Below, one piece after another: positions 13,501 through 24,757 of a DNA stretch of 64,000 bases. This stretch comes from Perkinsus chesapeaki (Eukaryota > Perkinsozoa > Perkinsida > Perkinsidae). The translations under genes were made by a program, and so were the position numbers. The notes beneath the pieces were generated by a model. It made no database searches, was not told the origin of the DNA, and saw only the letters and a list, made by a program, of their open reading frames with translations. Location: positions 22,908-86,907 of the forward strand of contig JAAPAO010000085.1 of NCBI GenBank assembly GCA_013115145.1. The letters are read 5' to 3'. The stretch's first letter is position 1. Every line of letters starts with the position of its first letter.

Positions 13501-16500
13501 TTAGCATCCTCAAACTACCGCCTGACATGTTGTCTATCAGAATCGTCGTGGTGGATCTGCCATTACCATCAACGCTCCTGGCGTGGACTTTGACGGCTCC
13601 TGGGGTAGCTGCTATTTTTCCAACTATAATCCCTCGAATTGTCCACTAGGTGCACCAGCAGGCTTTATTGGTGGCCGACAGGGCCGTAGAAGACCGGACC
13701 TCGGCGGTGACTGGGCATCGACCTCTAGTGTGAGGACAGCTGCTCAATCACCCAATGGTGGTATGAATACCCTTGCTCGTCGTGGTGCGGGACTCTCTCC
13801 TGCGGCACTAGACTCTCTTAATCTAGGCCTCCAATCCCCTTTACGTAAGCAGTTCTCATGTACAATAGATGAGGATCCTTCTTTATTAGGTATCGTCAGT
13901 GGTAGAGGTTTCCCATCGTCTGGTACCGGTGGTGGACAGGCTATTGATAGGACTTGGTTACAGAGTCCCCTACAGACTGAGGACATCGCTCATATGTATT
14001 TTAAACCACATGCTGCTCCACCCTTTACATTACCTCTTCAGGTACAGCAATGGTAGCTGCTCATCCCTGGTGCCTGCTGGAGCTCGCTCAACCAGTGGTC
14101 AAGGGCTAGCTGATGGAGCACAGAACCTACTGAGGTTGCTCTTTATGAGGTCAGGCTTGTCATTACTATCATTTAACATAACTCCATTATAGATACCAAC
14201 CGTTACGTCCTTTGGTGGATAAGACTATCTTCAATGTGTGTCTAGAGCCTAAGCTAGAGGATGCTGTCCTGCAAGCGTTGGTACAGGCATTACTGTCTTT
14301 AGCATGTGATGATAGGCTTATTGTACTTATCACATCTACTCCATTGTTATAGGTTCGAGTAATCGTCGACATGGTCACAGCGTCCATGGATGGTCATTTG
14401 TTGTTGAGGGTGGTGATGGATCTATCGGAAAGTCTACAACTGGAGCATCATCTAATGATGATGAGAATGAGACCTTCCCTCCATGGTATCTCTATGAGCC
14501 TCCAATGCCATCACCACCCACTGCGAGATCAGCTGGTACCACCAGTCCTGATCCAAATGTAACCTGCTCGATTGTTGTAATAACTTTACCATCTTAGCTT
14601 ACCTTAGGCACCAGCTGCATCATCAGCTGTAACAGCCTCCCCAACGGTTAGAGCATTGGCTAGATCAGTTGGCTGTGGCAGAGTCTTGAATGCTATAAGC
14701 TTTTTGGTCTCTACTATACCCAGAACACGGCAATGGTTTGCCTCGCCGAGCATGTAGCCCAATCATTTAACGCCAGCCATAACCTTCATCCAGGACAAAC
14801 AACGCTCTACTGCAGAGGACATCCTCAACGACCATTTCAAAGACAGTCAGCAGTCCCTCTCCTAAGCGTGCTTCAACATCTGGTGTTAAACGGCGTAGAA
14901 GTAAGAAGCTGATAACGAGGTGTGCTTTCTATACTTCATCACCCCCTTTTAGGTTCTATAACTACAATGGAGCCTTCTGATGCCACTGAGGTTCGTAGAT
15001 CACGTCGACTTCTTTCTCGTACAGAGTCAGCAACTGACCCTTCTGAGGGAAGCGGCTCAGCAAGGAAACTCCAGCGAACCAAGTCCGTTGGAGGAAAGGA
15101 AGCCGGTAAATCGACAATGGTGACTTCTGGTGAGGCTGAGATGGGCTCTGCTCCCTCGGCAAACCATTCACAGCAGAAAGCCAACAGATCATCTCAACCG
15201 ATTCTAGTGGCTCCAGTGAATGTTGTGGTAGGAAGACTGAAAGAGATGGATGATGGTACCTGTATTGTTTAATTCAGGTTCAGCTTTTGGGATCACCATT
15301 ATTACGGTCATCACCAGCCCACACATTATTCCTTGTCACTGTGCTTGTATCGATGCTAACACTACCAACTCATACAGGGAAGGCTAATACGCATCATGCG
15401 GCCAACCATAATGCCACCGCGGCTCTTCCTGCTCCTCCTCCACCACCACCGCCTCCAGCTAGTACAGCTGCGCAGCATCCAACACCTACTTCTACAGCGA
15501 CTGCTTCTGCTGCTGCAGCAGCTGAGGTGCCCAAGCCAGCAACAGCTGCTAGTAGTCCCAAGAAGGCTGCTAAGACAACTAATGATATAATACGCATGTA
15601 GCCAGTCTTCAACTAGAGCTCCTCCTACCTTTATTCCTCCTAGGCACGTCCGTCATCTACAGAGAGCTGTGTCGGGCAGCTCTGTGAGCGCCTTGTGTGC
15701 ATTCTTGGCAAATGATAACCCCATTAGTGGATGCCAGGTCAACAGTACAGAGCTTGATAAGGCATTAGCCAAGACGAGTAGGCCGCTGCCGCCGCCTCAT
15801 TGTAGCCACTCCACCATCGTTCGTCTTTGTTAGGCTCACTCATTCAAGCATTGGCTAGCACTGGTGACCGTCATAAGATGGTTATACGAAAACAGCTGCT
15901 TATTCACGTCCGACAGCTATCCAGCAAAGTATCCAGTATGTTAATGGACTTGGCAGAAGGCCGAACATCACCAGAGGAGCACACTGAACAACAGCCATCA
16001 ACGGCAATCAATGACACTTCTAGTGGAATATTGCTGATGACGTCCAAGAGGCTTCTCCGTGTTGTACAATGCTGGAGCGATGCGTACGGCTTCAAGCCTC
16101 ATGTGTTATTGGACTTCGCCACCTTTCAGTCTCCTTCCGAAGGGCAGCACTCTCACCCCTGAGGCAGAGGAGGCAGCTGAGAAGGAATTTGATGAGTTCT
16201 TAGTTGAAGCTCATGTTGAGGACCTCTGGCCAGGATTGGACAAGGCTCTGACCAAGTAGCCCCCTCCACTTTATGGTCTGTAGCAGCTTTATTATTAGTA
16301 GATACGACAATGACCCGAAGGTGCTCGAGTCTCAGCTTGCATCGGTGTCAAGAGCTCAAGCAGCATTACAGGCAAGGAGGGAGAATGAAGAGAGGCATCG
16401 TCAACAGCAACAACAATATGCAAGAACAAGCAGTACACGGAATCCAATATCACCACACCACGATTCGTTGGATAGAGTAGAAAGGCCAGAGAGGGCCCAA

Positions 16501-18699
16501 CCATCTCAGCAGCAGCAAGAGCAAGGCAGCGGCGGTAGGCTGTACCCTTCACTACCATTTAGTATTATCATTCAGGTGCTGCTCCCGGCCAAAGGCCCAC
16601 CAACAGGCATTTGCCTTCGGGTTTGACATCCCTACTACCGGTCATTGAGCTCTACCTCATAGCGATGTTACCGACTAAGTCTGATAGACTCAAGGTTGCA
16701 TCAGCACGTCGGGGAATGGTAAAAGTTCTAGAGGCGTCAATATCGGAATATTCATCTTTTTCAGGCGAACAATAACGGTGCTACTTCTCCAAGGGCAGGG
16801 GGCCTTCCAAAGACACCTTCAGCGTCTAGTAAGGCCGAGCCCTCTACTGCAGCTCGACCAGAAGATCACGACCCGAGGCACCAGGAGCTCTCACGTCAAG
16901 GTGAGTGCTCACTGATGTCACGTGTCTGGTCATCTGCGTGTTATTAGCACGTGCTGTGGCAAGCTTTTGTGAGTCCCATAGAAGGCCTTTGAATGCTCTC
17001 ATCAAGAACCAGCCATCACACCTTCTACGAGCCCTTAACCCAATAGTGTATGCTGCTCCTCAAGTAAGGTAAACAATTAAGCCCGATGGAATAGTCTTTA
17101 TGTAGGCGCTCGACTTTGATAATAAGCGTCAGTTCTTCCGATCAAAGCTGAAAGAACAATCACGAAGAGCTGGTCACATGTGAGCATTGATCCAAGCAGC
17201 TCTTAACCATATTCCTCCTGGCAGGTCTGGCCCACCGATACGTCTCCATGTCCGACGACACGAGGTGTTTGTTGATAGCTATCATCAGCTGCAGCATAGA
17301 AAGAAGAGTGAGATGATGAATAAGATCATCGTAGGCGTATCCTCAAAAAGCCTGACTCATCTTCATTGCTTTTGGATAGGTTCAATTCGTTGGAGAGGAG
17401 GGTGTCGATGCTGGTGGGTTAGTTCGAGAATGGTTTGGTATACTAGCAAGGGAGATCTTCAATCCCAACTATGCACTCTTCTTACCAGCTAATGGAAGGC
17501 CTAGTACATTCCTTATCAATCCAGCTTCGTACGGATACAACAGTGTGTCGGGCCATTCCCAGAGTCTTTCAGGAGTGTTAACCCCGACCATCTGTCATTC
17601 TTCCGATTCTGCGGCCGTATTATTGGAAAGGCTATCTACGAGAATCAGCGCCTGGATTGCTACTTCGTTCGAAGTATAGAGCATGTCATTGATGTTATCC
17701 TTATACCTTCGTTCAGGCTTCTATAAGCATATGCTGGGACGACCTGTTACTTGGCATGATATGGAGGCGATGGATCCGGACTACTATAGGAACCTCAAAT
17801 GGATTCTCGAGGTAACCTCAGAAGTTAGTGCTAGATAATGATTGAGTATTCTCAGTGCCAAGATGATGAGATGTTGAAGGCATTAGATCTGACCTTCACT
17901 ATTGAGGAGAGTGACTTTGGCAAGACTAATGTTGTCGAGCTGGTAAGCCAACATTATATGAGACTACATCGTGTTAATGAACCTCTTAGATACCAAACGG
18001 CAGCAACACGCCTGTTACGCAACAGAACAAGCATGAGTATGTCCAGAAGGTTTGTGAGCATAAGATGACTTCGGGTATTCAAGATCAGCTCAATGCCTTC
18101 CTTGAGGGCTTCCATGAGCTGGTAAGCATCATCATCATAATCACCGTTATGATGTGTATTATTATTCAGATACCAGCTGATCTTGTTGGTACATTGTTTG
18201 ATGATAAGGAATTAGAGCTGCTTATTGCTGGTCTTCCTACTATAGATGTGGAAGATCTCAAACGCAATACTGAATACGTAAACTATAGCAGCCAAGACCC
18301 TCAAATCAAATGGTTCTGGAGTGAGTTGCTCGTGTTTGCCGCTGCACTGTTATCGCTCGTCTCAGAATGCCTCGAGGAGGATTTCACTGAAGATGAAATG
18401 GCTTGGTTCTTGCAGTTTGTAACGGGCTCAACTCAGGTAAGACCTACGCTTAGACTTGTTCAAATCTCTGTGAATGATTACCACCACAGGTGCCTCTAGA
18501 AGGGTTCCAAGCTCTTACTGGCATGCGAGGGCCTCAAAAGTTTAGCATCCATAAGGCGCCTGGCGATAAGACACGGCTGCCGAGTGCACACACTTGCTTT
18601 AACCAGCTTGATTTACCTGACTATGATACTGAAGAAGTTCTGAAGACGAAGCTTAAACAAGCTGTCTGTGAGGCACATGAAGGATTTGGATTTGTATAA
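1575..18699 (+). CDS. Giant HECT-type E3 ubiquitin ligase (HUWE1/Tom1/UPL class), about 17 kb, many introns
   Basis: A chain of open frames interrupted by roughly 40-130 nt GT..AG introns runs from ATG 1575 to TAA 18697. The N-terminal part has an armadillo-like region: after splicing, ..[17 protein letters not shown] matches the UPL/HUWE1 'YNS..HLxALL' block, and the 4514-5470 exon resembles DUF913. A Gln-rich and acidic middle follows (GAT/GAA-rich, 10.1-11.3 kb). At 12.4-12.9 kb are two 'LPPDLxREA' segments typical of DUF4414. The HECT domain occupies about 17.1-18.7 kb: a [16 protein letters not shown] motif, [17 protein letters not shown], an [16 protein letters not shown] block, and the catalytic cysteine in [12 protein letters not shown] (TGC at 18595-18597). 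The C-terminus GFGFV matches the usual HECT end. It would transfer ubiquitin to nuclear or cytosolic substrates through the Cys thioester. The start codon and several internal junctions are not fully resolved. Confidence 0.9.
6576..6648. repeat. HECT-gene intron carrying a tRNA 3'-half-like (B-box) module
   Basis: This 73-nt intron (phase 1, frame restored exactly on both sides) begins GTAAAATGCCTTGCATGGGG and continues into TTCGAACTCAGGACC. On the opposite strand this reads like the T-arm and 3' half of a tRNA (B-box-like GAGTTCGAACCC) ending in GCATTTTAC. Two introns of the kinase gene (43723-43766 and 43859-43934) contain the same arrangement. See findings. Confidence 0.5.
10054..11262 (+). 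repeat. GAT/GAA-rich low-complexity region coding for Asp/Glu tracts in the HECT ligase
   Basis: Long runs of GATGATGAT and GAGGAGGAT encode acidic stretches interrupted by short introns. HUWE1/UPL-class ligases carry an acidic region at the equivalent place between the armadillo part and DUF4414. The reverse strand shows long His/Ile-rich open frames here that are simply the complement of these repeats. Confidence 0.8.
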
Positions 18700-19136
18700 T
18701 CCTTGAATATGTTCTTAACGTCAATGCAATATGATATGTGGCATCAGCGCCACCAATATCTACCACCACTTCCATTAATATCATCATCGTAATAGTTTCC
18801 CTATTTTTCGTCTCAAGTCGCAAGTGTTTCGTTACACTGTCAATCATCGTTACCGACCCGATGATAACGATTTGCCGATTCTGTTAGATATCTGCGTATT
18901 TGTCGTTGTTGGGAATTGCTCGCTGACTTTATTTGCCAAACACCTGGTAGTCAACGAGGAATAACTCAAGTAGCTACTCTTTACGGTGAAGGGCAAGCCG
19001 GACAAAGAACCTTGGCTAGCCGGCGATGCCTCTATCTATCCTTTGCAACCAAAATTCAGTCTTTTCATTCTCGTGAAGGAGATACTTTAGTAATAATAGA
19101 GGCATTAGTTGATAGTTCATCGCATATAGTTCTCTA
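18700..19136. other. Intergenic, no gene seen
   Basis: A 437-bp spacer between the HECT gene and the first array copy. Short open frames on both strands have no recognisable features. The last part should contain the promoter of the broken family copy that starts at 19137. Confidence 0.4.
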
Positions 19137-20252
19137 ATGCTTCTCCCATCCCACGTCGAGGCCCTCGGTTGTATGATGGTTGAGAGGCTCTGGAAGGATT
19201 CGATGTCAATCGGTCCACTACCAGAGTTAATGAGTGATATTATGGCCTTTACTCCTAAACCTACGCTAACCTTGGATTGCCCTATGGAAAATTGTTCCTA
19301 GAAACCGACTACTACAGTATATCCATATATATATATACTATTGTCGTAGGAAACCTTGTATGATGTTCCACGTTCTATGTGGCGTATATATGATGAGGTA
19401 ATCATTTGTTCGTTGGTATCCAACGGACGCGAGCTGAGGTTCAAGGCTCATTTAAAGTTATCTACATGAATACTGAGTTTGATGAGAACCCGAGAGTAAT
19501 CTGGTCTACCTATGATGCAGCTGCTGTACTAGCTTATCTCTCTGTGGTATCCGTTAATCCTGTGGTGACGATATTGTGTGTGAAGCACGACGAAGCTTGT
19601 GGTATCATACGGTCTGATGGGAAAGAGGCGCTCGTCGAGCGCATGCGTCAACCTTATGTCACGGTGTACATGCGTACGATAATCGGGGGGAGCTGCTGAA
19701 GGCGGTTGAGACTTTTACTGGAGGTCTAAGAGTTTCAGGCTCGTTACTGCAGGGAGTCTGAGTGTCTCATTGATTTCGTCCCGCCCTCCACTCCCTCACA
19801 ATTGTTTGAAAGAGAGGTCAAGATGGTTGTCGCTCGTCTCCGCTGGGACTCACTCTGTCAAGATGGTTGTCGCTCGTCTCCGTTGCTCACCGCCCAACGT
19901 AGTTTGAGACGGACATGGGCTGAACCATCAAGGAGTGTATCCTCTACCAACTTGGTAGTACCAAGACCTCCACCCCGCATACGGCCAGATTAGTTCTAGA
20001 TAGGTCTTCTCCTATAGTGGAGTTTACGTCCAAACCGTCATCAACTGGAGTGCGTCCCAGTATCCGCGAAACTAGAGCTGGTTAAGCTATCGACGACAGT
20101 CGTTTGAAGGGGATGTCTCAGGTGCTCAATCTACCTGGAAAACACCTGTTGGGAGGTACTACAGGTAAGTCCGGTGGAATGTTCTCGTTAAGCGTAAGAT
20201 AGATGTTACAAGTAGTCAGAGGCTTGTTCGTGACCTTCCATATCTGAACTGA
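19137..20252 (+). pseudogene. Array copy A: broken member of the lineage-specific tandem family
   Basis: The first 52 codons match the intact copies almost base for base (LPSHVEALGCMMVERLW.., ..TLTLDCPME), then small deletions inside the normally conserved GAAGAGATAGTTCT sequence create a stop at about 19300. A later stretch (19400-19590) still resembles the middle of the family (FVGIQ..EVIYMNTEF..VIWSTYD). A third stretch (19985-20250) resembles the end (..LDRSSPIVEF.., ..LNLPGK.., ..RLVRDLPYLN). Between the middle and the end lies about 380 bp absent from other copies, with a 40-bp direct repeat. An AT-dinucleotide run sits near 19325. Multiple frame breaks make this a pseudogene. Confidence 0.85.
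19817..19882 (+). repeat. Direct repeat (26 bp, 40-bp period) inside pseudogene copy A
   Basis: The 26-bp sequence starting GTCAAGATGGTTGTCGCTCG occurs at 19817 and again at 19857. It lies inside the segment that interrupts copy A relative to the other family members, so it may mark inserted mobile or satellite-like DNA. Confidence 0.7.
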
Positions 20253-20804
20253 GATCAATCTCTATGCACCATTACAACCAAACATAATTTGCATTAACCA
20301 GTAGCATTGTGTTGGAGTATATCGTCACTCATTCTCCAGCGTATTAGACGCTGAATTGAGCTCTCGTTGTTCAATATGGTTACGCTTGTGCCACTGTTAT
20401 CGAGGACATTCTATTTGCGAGGTATTCACTCCCTGTACTGTGGGGGATTCCTCGATATCAAGCCATACGATATGTTGTAGCTCTTCAGGAATTATTCATC
20501 GATCTTACCGTTGCTCTTGGTGGATGGCGCCTTTGCGTCACATCGACTTGGGCGCGCGCGGGTAGGGCCCCGTATGCGCGCCCCAAAAAACCACGGAGTA
20601 ACCTCACTGCAAAAATGTAGGACTGCGGAGCCGATTTCGCGATCTACCCAACACGTAATTGCAATACTATCTTGACACAGCTTTGTGTATACCATTTGCA
20701 CACTACTGCAAGCCATCACATATCCTATCTTGTTTTGTTAACTCAATTATTCGTATCCTCTGCACGTAATCATTTCAGTTATTTGTTGTTGTTGTTGACA
20801 AAAA
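20253..20804. other. Spacer with an 86-codon open frame lacking a start codon
   Basis: On plus, 20360-20620 is open for 86 codons (..VIEDILFARYSLPVLW.., ..ALQELFIDLTVALGGW..) between stop codons but has no ATG. It holds a GC-rich patch (20549-20584, GGGCGCGCGCGGGTAGGG). It might be an exon remnant of a lost gene; I do not recognise it. The remainder shows nothing I can support. Confidence 0.3.
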
Positions 20805-22911
20805 ATGCCAGTCCTGGGCAAAGACAGCACCGTTATGCAGGAGGTTTTAGAGCTGAAGACTATCAGCTATCACGATTTGCCTGATGACATGTCGGAAACC
20901 AGTGCAGCGACCATGGACGCCAAATTAATCGTCAGGTTGCTGAACTGTAAGGCGCCCGAAAAAGCGGTCAGGTAAGAATCACTTGTAGAAACTACTGCCA
21001 CGCATTCGTCTGTTAGGTTCAATAAGTTCGGTGGTGCGCAAGGTACCAATCCGAACAAGAAGGTTATGGTGGAGCAGTGTTACCATCGTTGGGTGCTCTG
21101 CTACGATATTCTGACCGGCGAACCTGTAATAACGTATAGTGTTGGGTAGTAGTAATTTGATATCTTCAGGTGGTCGTTATCACCCACGATGCGAAGGAGA
21201 GCCACCAGCTCTTGACATTCGTCGGTGACCTCTACCCAGGGGCGACAGCAGCTTTGGTCGAACCAGAGACAGTTGGTGTCTTGGATAACGGCCTAAAGTT
21301 GCTGTCGTCCCCTGATAGGTTGGTACCTATCAAGGTTGAAGAGGTCACGACGGAGATTCCAAGTGGGATAGAACATTTTACTCGATATCGAGTATATAAT
21401 CTCCACTTGGAGAGTCTTGAGCTGGTGAGGGCCACAATCCTCAACGATATCTGTCCTGGTATACTTTGTGACGCCCAAAGTGCACCAGGAGGAAAACGTT
21501 GTGGATGTGTGTCAAACAGTGGGAAGAGTGATCGATGGGCAATCCAGCTTGGCTTTACTACACCAAGTCTGAACCATCCCATTGCGATTGTCTCCCACCG
21601 TCTGACTGCCCTTTTCGTGGATGAAAAAGCATCTGAGGTAAAATGACTTCGTTCTTCCGATTATTTCATCATTTTCTTGTAGGGTATTTGTCGTTGGAGT
21701 GCACGGCAGCTACGGCCGACAATTAAGCAAGTATTAACCTATATTTGCAATCATGGCGGATTCGTAGCAACGGCTTGGGTGGAACCCGGGAGGCAGGCTG
21801 CAGTTGGTGATGAGGTTGATGCCATCACAGAGTCTAAACTTCACGTTTGCTCTCTGCGGCCTTCCAATCCCGAGGTTATTAACGTCACCAAGGATATGAG
21901 GTAAGATATTCCACATTTTGTAATAGTATCTTCTTATTCACAGGATGAAGCTGGTTGTCCAAGATCCTAACAACCTCAACATCCAAGCCGCCCAAATCCA
22001 AGGACCACAACGACAAGGAACACAACCGGTAGGCTTTGGTATAACATGAGTTTTTCGTCACGCCCCATAATGCTTCCGACACTACTGCGTATGTTTTTAG
22101 GTTAATGTACCGCCTTTACCACCACAACAGCAAAAACCAGTTCCACCACCGCCACAACTGGTTTTACCACAACAACAACCACAACCGGTACAACAACAAC
22201 CACAACCCGTACAACAACAACAACAAAAACAACCACCACAACCACAACAACCAGTTCTGCCACCACAGCAACCAAATCCACCACCACAACAACCAGTTCT
22301 GCTACCACAACCGCTACAACAACCACTGCCTCAACAACAACAACAACAACAACAAGCACTACCCCAACAGCAGCCACAACTTCAACATGATCAGCTACTA
22401 CAATTATTACAACAACAAATGCTGCAAATTCAACAATTACAACAACAACTGGTACAGCAGCAACAACAAATGGCAGAGCAGCAACAACAACTGGCAGGGC
22501 AGCAACAACCTCAACCACCACAGCAACCACAACCACCACAAGAACAACAGGAGGAGCAGCGGCAACCACAACTACCGCATCATCAACAAGAGCAGCAACC
22601 TCAAGGGGAGAAGGTGGAAAAACAGCAAGAGATTCAAGAACCACAACAGAAGCAACAGCAGCAACACAGACAGAATGTTAGTAGGCAAGGAGGCGATCAA
22701 GGTGGACTTGTGGGCTCTGTAATGCGAACGATAATACGAGTTGGTGCTTATATTATTTCAGATATTCTGCCATCAAGAACCACCAGCGGTGCGTCGCCTC
22801 GCTGCTGAGGCCGCTGCTGCTCGTGCTGCTGCTGCCGATTCAGGACCAGCGAATGAAAATGCTGACCCTGCAGCTGCTGCGGAAGTAGAAAACGAGAGTG
22901 ACGACGAATGA
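20805..22911 (+). CDS. Unknown 604-aa protein with long Gln/Pro-rich region
   Basis: Seven exons (20805..20971, 21017..21125, 21170..21637, 21683..21900, 21944..22028, 22101..22718, 22762..22911) join with all phases matching into 604 aa. Residues 1-345 look globular, with a possible metal-binding cluster (GILCDAQ..GGKRCGCVSNSGKSDRW, about residue 200) and an ICRWSARQLRPTIKQVL segment. Residues about 346-540 are almost entirely Gln and Pro with short hydrophobic breaks (LLQLLQQQMLQIQQLQQQL). The C-terminus is Ala-rich then acidic (ENESDDE). I do not recognise the family. It is not a member of the array in which it sits. The Q/P region is typical of transcription or RNA-granule proteins, but that is inference. 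Confidence 0.8.
22104..22600 (+). repeat. CAA/CCA-rich low-complexity tract
   Basis: Imperfect CAACAACAA/CCACAACAA repeats encode the Gln/Pro region of the 20805-22911 gene. The codon mix is CAA-biased, unlike the CAG-biased Gln tracts of the HECT gene. Antisense frames (Val-rich) are artefacts of this composition. Confidence 0.9.
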
Positions 22912-23301
22912 AAGACACTTATCAAGTCTTTCATAATTATAAGGCTTTAACCTATTCTCAACGTAAGTGAATTATTCCTAATAAATAGTAAAACCTTTTT
23001 CGCAGATACCTAAATAGTAATCATCCCTTTACGCCGTAATGACGGAGATTTAGCTTTTAGATTCAAGTGATATGACTATTCCATGTGATCAACTACTCCG
23101 CATGAAGTCCCTGTTGGGCGCGTCGTGTTTTTACTTCATTAGCGTTGTGTTTAGTAGCACTAAATTAGTTTATTAGTACAGTATTGTTTTTCCCTCAGTA
23201 GCGCTCATCTTTATTCGCCCTATGACATCCTTCCCCTTCAACTTTGCCGCATACCAAGGTTCAGATCTGAACTTCAAATCGAGGTATTTCAAACAATCCA
23301 G
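22912..23301. other. Intergenic; possible remnant of missing 5' half of copy C near its end
   Basis: No gene is supported. The last about 25 bp (..AGGTATTTCAAACAATCCAG) align loosely with the sequence just upstream of the homologous point in copy H, suggesting that the 5' half of copy C was lost immediately upstream. Confidence 0.35.
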
Positions 23302-23832
23302 ATGAGTCTGAGGCTGGAGGTCTTCTATATTAATTTAAATGATCCAAACCTTGACCTTGTCTCGATCTGGTCCTCTGAAGCCTCTGACGTTGGGGAGATC
23401 GTACCCGGTCGCTTCACCGTTATCTCTCATGAACCGCTCGATGCGAGGCTACATTATGATCATTCCACGAGAGGATATATTATGACTTCATTTACTAAGT
23501 CTCAGTATTTGCCTGGTTTCACTTCGCATACTATAACAGTAAGTACACACTCGAGCGATTGGATCCACTTTCCAATAGCTGGCTCGACGTTCTGCCGCTA
23601 TGGGGACTTTGGAAACTTCGTTCTGTGGGATTATAAAACTGCAAGTACACCACCAGTGATTTACGACTGTCAAGCAGACGCTCAGCAAGACAGGTCACTC
23701 TTTGCTTGCCCGGCAGCGTTCGACGGCACTGGGAAGATTTATTACGTTATCTCGCATAAAATTGAGGGAGTTTCTGACATGTACAAGTCGATACGGTTAG
23801 TTCGGGCATTTATTCATCTGCCCTTGAAGTAG
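23302..23832 (+). pseudogene. Array copy C: C-terminal fragment of the family, 5' half missing
   Basis: An uninterrupted 176-codon frame from ATG 23302 matches the second half of copy H (30862-31899): GSTFCRYG, an LWD.K block, CPAA.DG.GKIYYV, and a terminal R.VRAF.. segment are shared in order. The N-terminal about 170 residues, including the otherwise conserved first 50-residue module, are absent upstream. It could still be expressed as a short protein, since the frame is intact, but compared with family length it is a 5' truncation. Confidence 0.75.
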
Positions 23833-24757
23833 ATACATAGCAGTTAGTTTAATAAGTGAGTCTTAGTTTCTCTCATGTTATTGTCTTGGTTTTTGTGTTA
23901 AGTGTGGATCCACAAAATACTCTACAAAATACACTGTTTTAAATAGAGTGTAACCTCTGCCACTCCTAGTTCAAATCTGCATCGGCACTGAAGTTCTGAA
24001 AAGAGGGTTCACGAATCCAGCAAGGCCCGTGGGTTATCGAGCTCATCTGAGCATTCCTGTTTGTGATACTCACATCCCATAGTGGGTCGAATTTCCTGAA
24101 GATATTCAAAGTAAGGGTTTTTTATGTGTTTTCCGCTAACTCTCCTCAACTTCATCTGATCGTCACCACATTTAGCGCGGCGTTACGAAGGTATCGATCG
24201 CTAACCCTCATCAACAACGCAATTTCCAGTATGCAACTACATGAGGGCAAACGTACACGGCTTATATACAGTGCAGCAAGCCCCACTGGTGCAGGTAGCT
24301 GAGATGTCACGAATTCTGACCTCTACCCCAGAGCGCCATCAAGTCCGCTGTTCGGTCACGCACGTGTGTGCTCATTTCGTTGCGTCACGGGGGCGGCAAA
24401 ACACTACGAGGGCTCGTATCGCACCGGCTCCACCGTATCATTAGGCCTTAACAAGTGACCGGCAAATTCGCTCGCCTTTTTTTACTTTGAGGGGATGCCA
24501 CCTCATGACCTGCCCCTTTCCATACCGCTGAAGGGTTTCCAGACGGGGTTCCGGCAGGATTGTATAGATACATCTGAGTTAAACCTTTCAGTGACCGTTT
24601 CCGTAACAGAGCATCGTCGGCAGGAAGTTTCGATGAGTTAGCGTGATAGTATCTCCCTTTTAGAGACTCGAGGCTACATCCTACACTAATCATCATGGCA
24701 TAATGTAGATGCGCAATATTACCTTATCCATTGTCATAGTTACCAGTCTCGATTCTA
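23833..24757. other. Intergenic within the array
   Basis: About 0.9 kb without a supported gene. Short frames at 24241-24444 (plus) and 24448-24696 (minus) overlap regions of ordinary composition and have no features I can recognise. The final bases lead directly into the start of copy D. Confidence 0.4.

Noticed and set aside
1575-18699. Apparent frameshifts suggesting many small genes or a pseudogene
   Set aside because: Each break checked has GT..AG ends with matching phase, so these are short introns of one gene.
22102-22644. Minus 180-codon Val/Ala-rich open frame and plus Asn/His-rich frame
   Set aside because: Both are other-frame readings of the CAA/CCA repeat tract of the Q/P-rich gene.
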